64,000 bases of DNA, taken from NCBI RefSeq assembly GCF_000004075.3, contig NC_026658.2:14062075-14126074 (forward strand), in the 5' to 3' direction. This document shows positions 51,001-62,573 of the stretch, piece after piece (positions within the stretch are counted from its first letter, which is position 1; every line of letters starts with the position of its first letter). Below the pieces are notes generated by a model. It had not been told where the DNA came from. It saw only the letters and a list, made by a program, of their open reading frames with translations, and did no database searches. The position numbers were made by a program, and so were the translations under genes. This DNA is from Cucumis sativus (taxonomy: Eukaryota; Streptophyta; Magnoliopsida; Cucurbitales; Cucurbitaceae).

Positions 51001-53396
51001 AATGAATAATCCATTAATGTGTCATTATGATAATATAAAAAATAAACATCTGAAAGCTAAAGAGTACACACATACATGTGCCTCCATTTATCTCTCTCTC
51101 TCTTGTGTGTGGGTGGGTGGGTGGGGGACTAAAGAAGAACAACCGAGGCAGACAACAGACACACCAAGCTAACCGAAATGCTAAACTAAGAGAAAATTTA
51201 ATTTTTGCCCACAAAAACTTGACTATTTCCCAACACCTACCATCATGATATGGCTTTCACCAATTTAAAAGGTGAAGAAATAGATCAATAAAAGTTAAGA
51301 CACGTTAAGCATGCACCAAATACCTGTCCTTTCTTGGTAGTAAGCTGCCGGAGTATTGTCTCAGGTCTGGTGTTTCCTGGAATTGGCTCGCCACTGAATA
51401 TAACCACCGGTCAGAAATCTATGATATCCAAACTTCCAAAAGATATAAAGCCCATGCCACATGGCATATATGTGGTTCTGCTGCCGTACGCATTAGCGCA
51501 TCATGGCTGTTAGCATGCAAATTTAAAATTAAATCATATAAAAGACATATTCTTACGTCTTTTTGTCAAGAAATCGGATGGAAATGTTATTTACTTCGGC
51601 TTCAGAAACTTGTAAACTAAGAATGCCCCCCGATAGAATATCTACAGCTGATACCTGTGTTATATAGTCAAAGGATCAATATATGAGAACAATAGTGATT
51701 ATAAAACAAGCACACCTAAAGTCTGCAGTGTGTTAATCCCTACAAGGAAACAACCATCTAACTTTCAACTTAACTAACAGATGGAATTGTAAAAGAATAA
51801 AGATAAACAACTAACCCTGCCAAAAAGGCCACGTTCCCCATACCAGCCATTGATGGACGATATTACTTCATCTAAATGCCTGAGATTGACAACTTTTCCT
51901 GCACAGCTTGACGCCAAAGAAACCAAAATAACGGTCATCTGTGAGCATATTTTATATTGGTTCATGGATTGCAATAATCTACAATTATGTAGGAAATCCA
52001 ACCATAGCCATCACGAAAAGCTTCCTCCAGAAACTTCGCTGGAAGGACATTAGCGCCTTCACAGACCAATCCCTGAAACTCTTGATTTGGTTCTACCTTG
52101 TGCCATAGGAAAAAAAAACATTGATAAATATTCTTTTAAAATGTAAAAAGAAACTTGTTCATAATTATGATTTTCCCCATGAAAAGAGCGCTAATCACTT
52201 AGGCCCATTTGATAACCATTTCGTTTTTGAAAATAAAGTAGTTTTTAAAAACTAGTTTTTGTTTTAAGAATTTGACAAATAATTCAAGTGTTTCTTCAAT
52301 AAATTTGAGAACCATAGTTTGAGAAAACAAACATAAATTTTAAAACCAAAAAAATGCAAAGGAAAATTCTCACCAAACGGGACTTAAATTCTCTCTCTCT
52401 GAAGCTTCAAAAGAAGGTTCTCAAGAGATTATTTATTTTTCATTCTCATATGTACATAATTTGTCATCGCAACTTGCATTACAACTTATAAGTTGTTTGA
52501 AATTTCAAGCAAGCTCCCCTTACACTTAACACAAACCATTCCAGACGTAAAATCTTTCCTTATACACACACCCATACACACACAGAGAACTGATTCAACA
52601 ATTATACCTGAAATATTAATCTTATTCCATCTCTGGTATCAACTGCAACAGGTATGCACGAGTAGAAATATCCACTATTGATGATCCTGTGCACATCTTC
52701 TTGAACCTCGCGTACAGTAAGCGCAGAGTTAGGTCGACTCGCCTTCAAGGCGGTGAAAACCTCCAGCTCGAGGTCCTTCCTCTCTAGCTCCTCACCGTCC
52801 TTATTTCTCACGAGAACCTCACTGATTAGAACCCTCTCCTCATCCACCCGAGCTGCTGAATACCCCTTTTGAGGCAATTCCTTACTCTCCGAACCACCGG
52901 ACTGATTCGACTCGTCAGAACGCGTCAAAGCCAATGAGGCTGAACAAAGAAGAGATGATTTTCCAACCAATCCCGTACTCATGTCCTCCATCCCCTGTCG
53001 CTTTCCTGAATCCTCAGACTCAGACTTACTCGACATGTCTGACTGAATAAGCGACATTGACGCCGAACAAATTAGAGGATATTTCTCAACAAAAACTGAC
53101 CCCCAATTCCAGCTCGCTCGTCGACTGATCGAACTCTCTTGCTGAGTTACCTTCTTTGAAGAACAAAAGGGGAGAGTTGGTGGCCACAAATGGGGAAAAC
53201 TGTGGTTGAAATGACTCAATTTCGACCCTCTCTTTACCGAATCAATGAAATGGGATATTGACTTACAGGATTGATCAAACTGTGAAGCCAAATTTCTGAA
53301 GCAAAATCTGAAACTAGAATGCGAGCTAGAGGGAGGGAAGTGTGGAATTCTAAGCGTAGAACGGGAAGTAAAAACAATGTCATCGTTGGGTGGCAT
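45001..53396 (-). CDS. OEP80: OEP80 outer-envelope Omp85 protein
   Basis: 757-aa Omp85-superfamily protein of the chloroplast outer envelope, equivalent to Arabidopsis OEP80/TOC75-V (732 aa), essential for plastid development and thought to insert beta-barrel proteins. Exons (minus): 53396-52608, 52096-52003, 51898-51816, 51654-51557, 51393-51324, 50894-50801, 49892-49811, 49693-49652, 49416-49263, 49179-49051, 48089-48019, 47920-47842, 47772-47657, 46976-46829, 45915-45846, 45155-45001. All junctions are GT-AG and in phase. Residues 1 to about 200 are a poorly conserved Ser-rich leader; POTRA domains follow (about 205-440, starting at [10 protein letters not shown]). The 16-stranded barrel contains [13 protein letters not shown] (exon 9) and the L6-loop signature SVRGYEEG with Arg about 659 (exon 14). 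The start at 53396 aligns with the Arabidopsis N-terminus (MPPNDD versus MHCHNDD); an in-frame ATG at 53588 would add 64 residues. The protein ends FGVGHRN. Confidence 0.95.
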
Positions 53397-53680
53397 GTTG
53401 GTGGACGAAGGACGAGAAACAAGGTCTGAATTTCGCACAATGGAAGCTCCTTGTGTCAAATCGTAGTGAATTTGTAGAATTGAATAGGGTTTTGGAAGAA
53501 GAGGGAGACAGCAGCATAAACCCTGAAAGAAAAAACCCCGCCAATTTGGGATAAAAGAAAGAAGAAAGGAAAATTGGGATAATAACACCGTTTTCTTGGA
53601 AATCGCACTAATACCCCTGACAAATCGAAATGACGAAAGTACCCTAACTCTCCGTCCACAATGTAATTAGTTGAAAATAT

Positions 53681-53696
53681 AAACCCTAACCCTAGT
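53681..53696 (-). promoter_or_regulatory. telo-box upstream of OEP80
   Basis: The plus-strand string AAACCCTAACCCTAG lies about 290 bases above the start codon. Telo-boxes are typical of plant promoters of housekeeping, plastid and translation genes, so a core promoter of OEP80 near 53.65-53.75 kb is plausible. Confidence 0.5.
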
Positions 53697-53853
53697 AGAA
53701 GGTTACATCCCTCATCGACCCACTTAGAATAATAAAAAGAATCTTATGTTAAACAACCAAACTAATATCCAGAGGAAGCTAAAAGTAGCATTGTGGATAC
53801 GTTTATTAAGCATGCACCAAATATAAAAAATAACGATACACAAGCAATTTTTT

Positions 53854-54078
53854 AGATCGTATTCACGCCTTAATCGATTATTTGTTTAAAGTGACAAGTT
53901 CAATTGAGCTTTATTTCGCAATGTAAGATTTTATGAGGACACATTCCCTAAAAAAACATATATTGCTTTTAGATCGTATTCACGCCTTAATCGATTATTT
54001 GTTTAAAGTGACAAGTTCAATTGAGCTTTATTTCGCAACGTAAGATTTTATGAGGACACATTCCCTAAAAAAACATAT
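53854..54078. repeat. 117-bp tandem duplication
   Basis: Two head-to-tail copies start at 53854 and 53971. About 108 bases match with one visible substitution (GCAATG versus GCAACG). It lies in intergenic DNA left of the LINE remnant. Confidence 0.9.
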
Positions 54079-54199
54079 TTCTAAACAAAGGCTTACTAAA
54101 AGGATACCCAAACAATAAATGATATATGTACTCAAATCCACATTTTGCAAAGACAATTATCTTGTGTTGTGTTCTTTTACGAAGAGTAAACCAAGAAAA

Positions 54200-55090
54200 A
54201 ACAAATGAATGTATGAGAATATTAACTTCAAGCTAAGTGAGACTAGCCCAAGACACCACATAATGGATATGATCTAGGAACTACTTGAGCAAGCGATCAA
54301 AAACACATAAAAAGATAAGGAAGCTAGGTTACGCGGTCAAATATAATACCAACAAGTTCTTTAGAATTAGAAGGTCAGTCACAAACTCATCAAAGTGCAT
54401 GAAGGAAACTATTTGACTCCAAAATCTTTATAGTGTTTAGAATAATAGACTATATAGGTCCATCTCCAGCTAAAGGTCAAACCAAATGAAAAATGATTTC
54501 TCAAGTAGAAAATAGAATAACGAGGCTCAAACTATCCCTACTACAAATGATGGCCACTAACACACCAAAACGAAAACTTTGATGTTTTCACAAGAGTAAT
54601 GACACTTTCCACTAAGGTAAACAACCATCATTAGCCAAAAGGCCAAACATCGCATAAAACCTCCTTAAAACATTATTCACAAAAGGTCAAAGATTCACGA
54701 TCCCTGGAACTAAAGATGGTCAAATCATCAACAAACAAGGATAATGAAATTGAAAATAAAGAGACGAAAAATTCAACAAACAAGAAAATATTTCTATTAC
54801 AATCACGAAAAGTTATAGTAAGAGGATCCCCTTGTTGAAGGATTGTACTTCCATGAAAAACTCTTCAAGAATCTCGTCAATTGAAACCAAGTACATAGGA
54901 GTGGTGATATGCATGTCTTAACATAGCCTACAAATTTACAAAATGTGACAATAGTAAGAAAGGACCCTAAAATTAGATTGCAATGAACACATAGTCATAC
55001 GCCTTCTAAACATCCACTTTCAACATAAAATCAACCTTAACATGACCTAAACCACGTTCAAACAATTGAATTATGATGTTGAAAGTATTC
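54200..55090 (-). mobile_element. decayed LINE reverse-transcriptase remnant
   Basis: Read leftwards in shifting frames, three boxes of plant LINE reverse transcriptase appear in the right order: a KAYD box (about 54994-55005, preceded by LKVDV and a stop), a LQQGDPLT box (about 54815-54845), and a catalytic FVDDLTIF box (about 54715-54740). Frameshifts and stops separate them, and the spacing between the last two is shorter than normal, suggesting deletions. Both element ends are undefined. It is inactive. Confidence 0.65.
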
Positions 55091-55336
55091 TAAATATAAA
55101 TCATATCTATATATGAAGATCGACACATACATATGTACATATATATATATGTATAGTAAATAAAAACACCAAAGATAATTTGGATAAACATTAAACATCA
55201 CAACGTGAATTTAAAAGATTCAATAGCCACTTCTATATCTTTCTATCAAAATATTAGTACTCTACTAAAGGTCGGACTTCTTAAGTTTTGTGTTGTCTCG
55301 TTATAACGATAAGTTTAATCATCAATTTTGACAGTT

Positions 55337-55556
55337 AGTTAGTAATAAATAAGAAGAATGACTTTGATAAACAAAGAAATTATGACTTCAATCTATGGTG
55401 ACCATATACCTTAGATTTATGCGTTTCATCTCCAACCTTAAATCTTAGTTAGTAATAAATAAGAAGAATGACCTTGATAAACAACTAATAAATTATTAGT
55501 TCAATCCATGGTGACCATACACCTTAGATTTAAGATCGTATGAGTTTTCTTTTTAA
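55337..55556. repeat. diverged 110-bp tandem duplication
   Basis: Copies begin with AGTTAGTAATAAATAAG at 55337 and 55447. They share blocks such as GATAAACAA and ATGGTGACCATA with several substitutions and small indels between them. Confidence 0.75.
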
Positions 55557-55559
55557 CTA

Positions 55560-57065
55560 AATATTAAACATTCAAATGGACTGTTCCATAAAATTGAAAC
55601 TTTTAAAACTTGCATGTTACTAATCCAACGAACCTAAAAAGCTAACGAGAAGTTTTGTACAAAAAAGTATCTCGAAGATCATAGTAATTGTAAAATTTTA
55701 ATTTCAAAGATACTGAACAAATGAAATTCTTTATCCATTTCTCAAACTTATTCTTAATATTATTTAATATAAAACAAACAAAATTGACTAATTGTATTTT
55801 AATTATAAATTAACTACATGAAATGCGACCATTGTTTAGTTTAGATTTTCTGAAATAAAAACGACATTATAAACTAACCCAATCCAGTCTTTGGCAACTT
55901 AATAATACTAAAATATGTAATAACATATTCTATGTTTTTTTTTAGAAAAAACAAATTCAACAACCATAGTGTAAATTTAAATGGTTACAGTTATCAAGTT
56001 AAACTTTTTTGAACATTGATGAGGTGCTATTACTTATGGATTGCACGACTCGATCAACTAGATATCAATTGTGAAATTGATTCAGCGGTAGTTACATACT
56101 ACTTACCTTGAAAATAGATAATGCTTTAAATTCAATTGGAAAAGTTAACAGCAATATTATTCTCGAAAATAAAATCTTGTTATATTTTTGGAGGTATACA
56201 AAATGTTAATATTTTACATTTTTTACTTATTTATTATTAGTCTGATACTCGAGTGAAAGAATCGAAGCTGAGCATGTGGTTCAATCTATTGTCCAAACAC
56301 CATACTAGAAAGAACGGTTGGCCTCTATCGATCAGGCTTGTTACTTTATTATTCGCATTTTTTTACCTCATCATTCACACCAACATCCTCGGTTAATAAT
56401 TAGTAACTCAACACTCCATCCAAAGCTTAAGGCTAAATCTGTCAATATGATCAAGGAAAAGGAAGGGAAAGAAGAAGCCTTCATTGCATAGGCCGACCCC
56501 TTCCACTTGTTAGTCAATTGGTCTTGTGTGTACCTCTCTCAAGAGCAAAAGGTGGGGAATTCTTCCTGTACCGATTTTTATTGAAGGTCATTGAGAGGTA
56601 GGTCATGGGGGAGCTAATTTTCGTCTGCATAGGTTTTCTTTCTTGAATTTTTTGTTCATTAGCATGGGCCAAGTTGCAAGTATAATTTATTACAGCGATT
56701 TTTAAAGGTCTAACTTAGTTACAAGGATATTTTTTTCCTATATTCGACGCAAAGGCTGTGTAGTTTTTGTTTTTTTCTATTTGGTTCCGGTCAGTTAAAT
56801 CAGCATTTTGGAGATTCTGATGATGCACTTTATGTGTGGAATAAGAAAGTGAAGTACAATGATGGAAAATGGAAATTGGGTTTTCGTTTAAACTGGTTCA
56901 ATGGTCGTTGCTGATGCCAAATCTGTAACTATTACTATTTAGAACGATTTGATCAAGCTTAATGAAGCAGAGTTCTTATTCATTCTCGTGAGTCCGAGTT
57001 GAATCTCGGTTTTCTTTTAGCTGCTACAGCAAACTTGAGGGTTTCTAGGGTTTAGAGGCACGAAA
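55560..57065. other. intergenic and trihelix-gene upstream region
   Basis: The left part is AT-rich with no ORF. From about 56240 base composition becomes more balanced, and the stretch to 57065 probably contains the promoter and 5' UTR of the trihelix gene. No clear TATA box or leader intron could be fixed. Confidence 0.45.
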
Positions 57066-58397
57066 ATGGATAGTTCAGGTTTGGGAGGTGGGTTTCTGTC
57101 AGGAAATGGGGGGTTATTAGATTTGGAGTCTCCTATACGACGACCTCAAAAAACCCAATTGGTTAATCCCTCGTTGACACAACGCCATCAATTGAACATG
57201 ATGAATAATTTTGAAGGTGATCACCAGTCCATTGGGATTTTGGACTCGAAAAGCCTGGGACAGAAGGATTTATTGATGGCGTTTAATAGAGGGAAAGCTA
57301 TTGCCTCTGGTTGCATTACAAACAATTACACAAGTGAAGAAGATGAGCCAAGTTATACTGAGGATGGTGAGTGCTCTGAGTTTTTAAAGGGCAAAAAGGG
57401 CTCTCCATGGCAGAGAATGAAGTGGACAGATGAGATTGTGAGGCTTCTCATAGCAGTGGTTGCTTGTGTAGGTGACGATGGCGAGGCTGGAATGGGATCG
57501 AAGAGAAAATCTGGGATTTTGCATAAGAAGGGAAAATGGAAAACAGTGTCAAAGATTATGCAAAGTAAGGGGTGTCATGTTTCTCCTCAGCAGTGTGAGG
57601 ACAAGTTCAATGACTTAAACAAAAGATACAAGAGATTGAACGATATCCTTGGGAAGGGAACCAGTTGTAGGGTTGTGGAGAACCCTGCACTCATGGACTC
57701 AATGCCTCACCTCTCAAGTAAAGCCAAGGATGATGTAAGAAAAATATTGAGCTCAAAACACTTGTTTTATAAGGAAATGTGTGCTTACCATAATGGACAA
57801 ACAATTCCTGGTTGCCAGGATGTTGATTTCCAAGGTAAAATTTTGCCTGTTGCAAATTTCTCCAAAGGTAATAATGAGTCGGAGGATAGTGACAGTGACA
57901 GTGACAGTGGTGAATCAGATAACGAAGATGATCACTCTCCGGTGGAAAATAGATTATGGTCGTCTGAATCTCGTGGCAGGGATAAAGTGAGTGCAGATGA
58001 TGGTCCTCTTTGGTCAAACTCTGTTGGAAAAAATGAATTTGAAGGTCAAATTGATGTCTTTCTTTCAGATCCAACCAAGTCCCATTGGGAGCGCAAAGTG
58101 TGGATTAAAAAACAGATGCTACAACTTCAGGAGCAATGCAACAGCTTCCAGGCTCAATCTGTTGAACTTGAGAAACAACGTTTCAAATGGTTAAGATATT
58201 GCAGTAAGAAAAATAGGGATTTGGAAAGAGCGAGGCTTGAAAATGAGAGGATGAAACTAGATAATGAGCAGAGAGTACTGCAACTGAAGCGGAAGGAAAT
58301 GGAACTAGAATTAAAAAGGTCTGATTTAGCCGTTGGCCCACTCCTTGCCATTGATAGAATTCAAGGGAGAGAGCAACTTGATTTGGGTATGCATTGA
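57066..58397 (+). CDS. trihelix-type transcription factor
   Basis: Intronless 443-aa nuclear DNA-binding protein resembling the At1g21200 group of Arabidopsis trihelix factors. A Gly-rich N-terminus is followed by an acidic stretch (EEDEPSYTEDGE, 91-102) and a trihelix/MADF-like domain at about 113-195 with its helix residues W115, W120, W158 and the SPQQCEDKFNDLNKRYKRLN segment. An acidic Ser/Asp/Glu tract occupies 270-290. A long charged coiled coil at about 340-420 (KQMLQLQEQ ... KRKEMELELKR) probably mediates dimerisation. The start is supported by the MDSSGLGGGFLSG opening, which is typical of the group as I recall it. The sequence shows no frameshift or truncation. The exact target gene set is unknown. 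Confidence 0.9.
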   Translation: MDSSGLGGGFLSGNGGLLDLESPIRRPQKTQLVNPSLTQRHQLNMMNNFEGDHQSIGILDSKSLGQKDLLMAFNRGKAIASGCITNNYTSEEDEPSYTEDGECSEFLKGKKGSPWQRMKWTDEIVRLLIAVVACVGDDGEAGMGSKRKSGILHKKGKWKTVSKIMQSKGCHVSPQQCEDKFNDLNKRYKRLNDILGKGTSCRVVENPALMDSMPHLSSKAKDDVRKILSSKHLFYKEMCAYHNGQTIPGCQDVDFQGKILPVANFSKGNNESEDSDSDSDSGESDNEDDHSPVENRLWSSESRGRDKVSADDGPLWSNSVGKNEFEGQIDVFLSDPTKSHWERKVWIKKQMLQLQEQCNSFQAQSVELEKQRFKWLRYCSKKNRDLERARLENERMKLDNEQRVLQLKRKEMELELKRSDLAVGPLLAIDRIQGREQLDLGMH

Positions 58398-61300
58398 CAG
58401 CACACGAAGAACTGAGAAAACCATCTATATTTCAGAGCTGTTGGTTTGCACGAGATTTTGCCGATCATTGTGGAACAAATCCTTTAAGCCAAATGCATGT
58501 TATCATGCTAAGCTTGTAAGCATGTGTATACTTGCTTTCACTTTAGGCTGACCCTTCTTGTTGGCCCTTGGAACTTTCTGCTGTAAAGCTCAATGATTAA
58601 TGTTTAAATGCCTTGGTTTCCATTTTCTAGAAATTTGTCCTTTTCTTTTTCAAGGATATAAATTTGTGTGACTATATGGATTTATGTTAACATGCGAGTC
58701 TGGTGAACTGCTTGTTCTGAGAACAACATCAAATCTCTTCACCCTTCATGGATATCCTAGATTCTCAGTTTCGGAGGTAATCAATGATAAATGTTAGTTC
58801 AAATGTGTTGTTTTCTTGACATTCTGCATTTTGGCTCTCCACGTTTTTGCTTTTGAGATTTGAGAATGTGAACATTTCTCATATCTCTATCTTGATCATC
58901 CCATATAATCCATGACAAAGAAAATGTTTCAAGAGGATCAAATCCCTGCTTCCTGTGCGTGCTGCAGAACCGCATTAATTCAATTCCTCAAGGTTTAGAC
59001 ATTAATTAAATGCTCAACTTGGGTTTTATGATAATTGTATTTGTGAAAGAGGATATGAGGGCTGCCTGCATTTGATTTTCTTCACTATTGTTTTCGTCTC
59101 TTGTTGATCGGGCACATCTTTGTCATCATCTTTAGAATTTCATCACCTCTAATGGTACTTGTATTTCCCATTCGTTTCTCTCTTTGGTGGAGTATGCCCG
59201 GAATTGCTTAGAACTAGAAGTATGGTTTCTACTCTGTTCCTTCTTTTCATTGCCAGAGTCACTCTCATGAGTATGCACCCACCTATTTTTTAGTGATTGA
59301 ATGTCCAACTCCATGTGTAACTTCCCCGTACTTTTGAAGTCTTGTATTCAATGCAGATACTCAAGAAATATTTCTTGACTAATTTGTTTGATTTCTTATT
59401 GACTTGATGATAGTTTGCCACATATTTACATTGTCCTGTTGTATGGGATGACCACAACTTAGAACTGATCCATTTTTTGGTCCTGACTGACTGAGTTTGT
59501 TTGATTAAGACTTATAAAATCGAGCACAAGAACCACAAAAGAAAAAAAATGGAACGACAAAAAGTGTAGCCGTCAATCTTATTACATTCTAGGCTACTTG
59601 TACTTGGAAAATTTGAAAATAATTTAGATTGACTCATGCTATCCCGGTAGGGTGTAGTGTAGAAGATTTGCTAAAGATGCAAGCACTGAATTAAAAGTAA
59701 AAGTGTTATTATAGAAACATTTACTATATACTGCAGAGAATTGGGTAGGCTATAATGGCTGAACATGGTGTTTGCTGTTGTAACTTTTGTAGACAGATAA
59801 GACGAATGGAGAATATGATTCATAGTTTCTTTCCTTGCACGCCATGTTTTCTAGTTCTATGATCTCTCACTCATGTTTTTTTACTTTTGGCCATTTTGTG
59901 GACAGATCACAGACCTTATTAAAGCTATCTACAAGAGAAGACTCCCTTTGAAAAGTGCTTGGACGACAAAATCATGGCTATGGATAAACTCTCCACTCTT
60001 CTTTCAGTGGTACCGGTTTTGCTGAGAAAAACATCTAGTTCTGCCTCTCCTTCAGTTAACTGTATTTCATGGACCCCATACAGTTCTTAAATATTATCTT
60101 TGTGGCAAATAATGAATAGAGGTAGTATTTTCATACTAATGCTAGAAAATTTTCCTGTCTTTCTTGGATGCTCATCTGCTATGTTATCAGAATAAAGCTC
60201 TCAGATTATGAACTTTTAAGTTTTATTATTATTAACTTTTGACCCGAATTTTCCAATATTATGCCATTCTGAGAAACATACTGATGAGCTGAATTTTGGT
60301 TTCTTTCTTCAATTTTTTAGGTGAATTATGATTTTTTAATATTTTATACGAAAGATACAAACTTTGATGCTCTGCCGAAAAGATCCAAGCCATGTCAGTC
60401 CCCATTGACACTCCCACACCCACTTTCTTTTCAGATGTAAGAGTGGTTTTGGTAGCTAAAACAACCAAATTCCTTGAGAGATTTGTTTGCCCTTTTTCCC
60501 CAATAATGATTTTATTTTATTTTGATCTTGCATAAACATAAAAAATAAAAATAAAAACTTATTTATTCTTCTTATTTATTTTTTTAGTTCAACGAGTAAT
60601 ATTGAGAAAATATAGAAGATTTTTATTTAAATTATAAATTGGTTGGAAGAAACTTAGATTTAGTTAATTTAGTCATTTGACGCTTTATAACTTATAATTT
60701 AGTTTGGTTTGATAAATGTTCCTAATATTCCTAATAATCTTTATCATTAGAATTTTTTTAAAGATTACAATAAATCACGGATACTAAATTCAAATTATAA
60801 ACAGGTTAGGCTCTATTTTTTTAAAAATTTTCTTTTTTAATATTTAACATGACATTATTTAAAAATTTAATCTTCCATTCTTATTGTAAAAGAAATGAAA
60901 AAATTGTTGTAAATAACAAAATTGGTGAAAAATATTTACAAAAAAACATAACAAAAATTCAATTTCTATCACTAATAGCTAACTACACTTAAAAAGGGAT
61001 TTTATAATAAAAATTGTCAAAAATAGCAAATTGACAAAATATTTAGGAAAAATTGTATTAGATGACAAAAAAACTAAAATAATAGTCCATAACACATTTT
61101 CTTTTTCAAATTGCAAATTTGACAAATATGACTATAGTGAGACGATAATCAACTTTAAAATTTGTCATTTTTACAATTTTGAAAATATAAGTAACATGGA
61201 CTCTATTATCATAATTTTTCTTTTTTGCTATTTTTGTAAATTTTTTAAATATTTACAAGCAAAATTTTAGATTCTATCAACAATAAACTTTTGATAGCTA

Positions 61301-61680
61301 ACTACTAGGACATCCGTAACTATCATTAATAGAATTAAAAAACCTTACTATAATTTGTAAATAATTTAATTTATTTTCATACGTTTAAAAATATATATTT
61401 TTAATGGATGAAAATCAATCGTATTTAAAAATGTAAAAAATGAGGTTCTGTAGTAATGTGGAGGGTAATGTGGTTGATCTAAAAAGTACCAAACTCCAAC
61501 GTTACCTTTTGAGCCACGTCATTGCACATGCTTTGGTTAAAGGTTTCAATGACAGACAGCTTGTAAAAAGAGAGAGAAAGAGAAGAGACGAGAACAACGT
61601 TTTCAGTTATAACTAATAAGCATCCAAACCTTCTTCCTAATCGGTTTCCATTTTCACTCATCACACACAATCCCAAACCA
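58398..61680. other. 3' region of trihelix gene and AT-rich intergenic DNA
   Basis: The first few hundred bases are the trihelix 3' UTR. From 58.7 to 60.5 kb composition is moderately balanced, without convincing ORFs. A 60-codon minus-strand ORF at 59132-59314 has no recognised domain. From 60.5 to 61.4 kb the DNA is AT-rich and contains dispersed-repeat fragments, including 61040-61260, which resembles the segment at about 47010-47210 inside an OEP80 intron. Confidence 0.45.
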
Positions 61681-61689
61681 CAAAGACGA

Positions 61690-62573
61690 AACTAGAACTG
61701 CTCAACCCGCCATTGTCAGTTTCTTCACTAATTAATCTCTTCACACTTTCCATGCATTCATTCATTCTATATCTATATCTCTTTTCTTAATTCTCTTTTT
61801 TGATCAGTGATCTTCTCACTGTAAATTTGGCTTTGAGATTGCCCAAACTCTGTGATCTCCGCCTTGCCGGTGAGAAAAACTAGGTACTACAATGGAATAG
61901 TTCTTTTTTGTACTGTTGATTTCTCGATCGAGCTTAAATTTGTAGATGGAATGTGGAGTATAGGAACGAATTGTTTAGTTTTGTGTCAAGTAGTCTGCTG
62001 GAGTAGGAATATATAGGCTCAATTTGTTTAATCTGATGTCGATTTATCTACATTCATGTTTTCTGCGGATTTCTACTTGGAGGCGATGAGTTGTAGTGTA
62101 GAACATTCGATTTTCTCTTTCTCCTTGAGATTTCTGATGCTGTTTATGAAATGTCGACATTCGATGACAATATGACCCTGTAGAAAATGGCTCTTTTTGT
62201 TTAATAGATTGGTGCTGCGGGAATTAAATTACAAGTGTATCTCCTCTTGCTTGTTTCGTTTCCGTATCCACTTGTTTCTATGGAATATGATATAACATAT
62301 AATACTCCGTAGTCCTGTGATTTAATTACCATTTCAATTGCTTTATCTTTCTTGTTCATGTTTGCAGGAGTGGCTCAAGGACGTTCAGCTACTTTATTGA
62401 GGATAATTAGGAATAAATTAACTGCTTGAAGTTATGTCAAGAATAGGTTTGGAGAACTTTCAGGACGCTTAGGTTTGTTACTGCTAGTGTATTTCCCCTT
62501 TGGGCTCTGATTTTTATTTTTGCTACGTTACTTGTGCCTGAAGCAAATACTTATTGAAACAGAATTGTCTAAA
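61690..62573 (+). other. BIG BROTHER-like gene 5' leader
   Basis: A CT-rich first leader exon ends at a CCG|GTGAGA donor (61869/61870), and a TTTGCAG acceptor at 62361-62367 opens a second leader exon from 62368. This gives a 5' UTR intron of about 498 bases. A second small leader intron between 62471 and 62573 is possible but uncertain. The leader contains a 12-codon upstream ORF at 62434-62472. Confidence 0.55.
62434..62472 (+). other. upstream ORF in leader
   Basis: ATG to TAG, 12 residues (MSRIGLENFQDA), 101 bases before the main start codon and out of its coding region. If the transcript starts upstream as inferred, ribosomes would meet this ATG first. Its effect and conservation are unknown. 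A GT directly after its stop could also serve as a donor. Confidence 0.4.

Noticed and set aside
57691..58074. 127-codon minus-strand ORF inside the trihelix gene
   Set aside because: Antisense shadow of the 443-codon intronless CDS, which has recognisable domains.
59132..59314. 60-codon minus-strand ORF
   Set aside because: Composition is less biased than most noise, and a retroelement origin was considered, but no diagnostic motif could be named.
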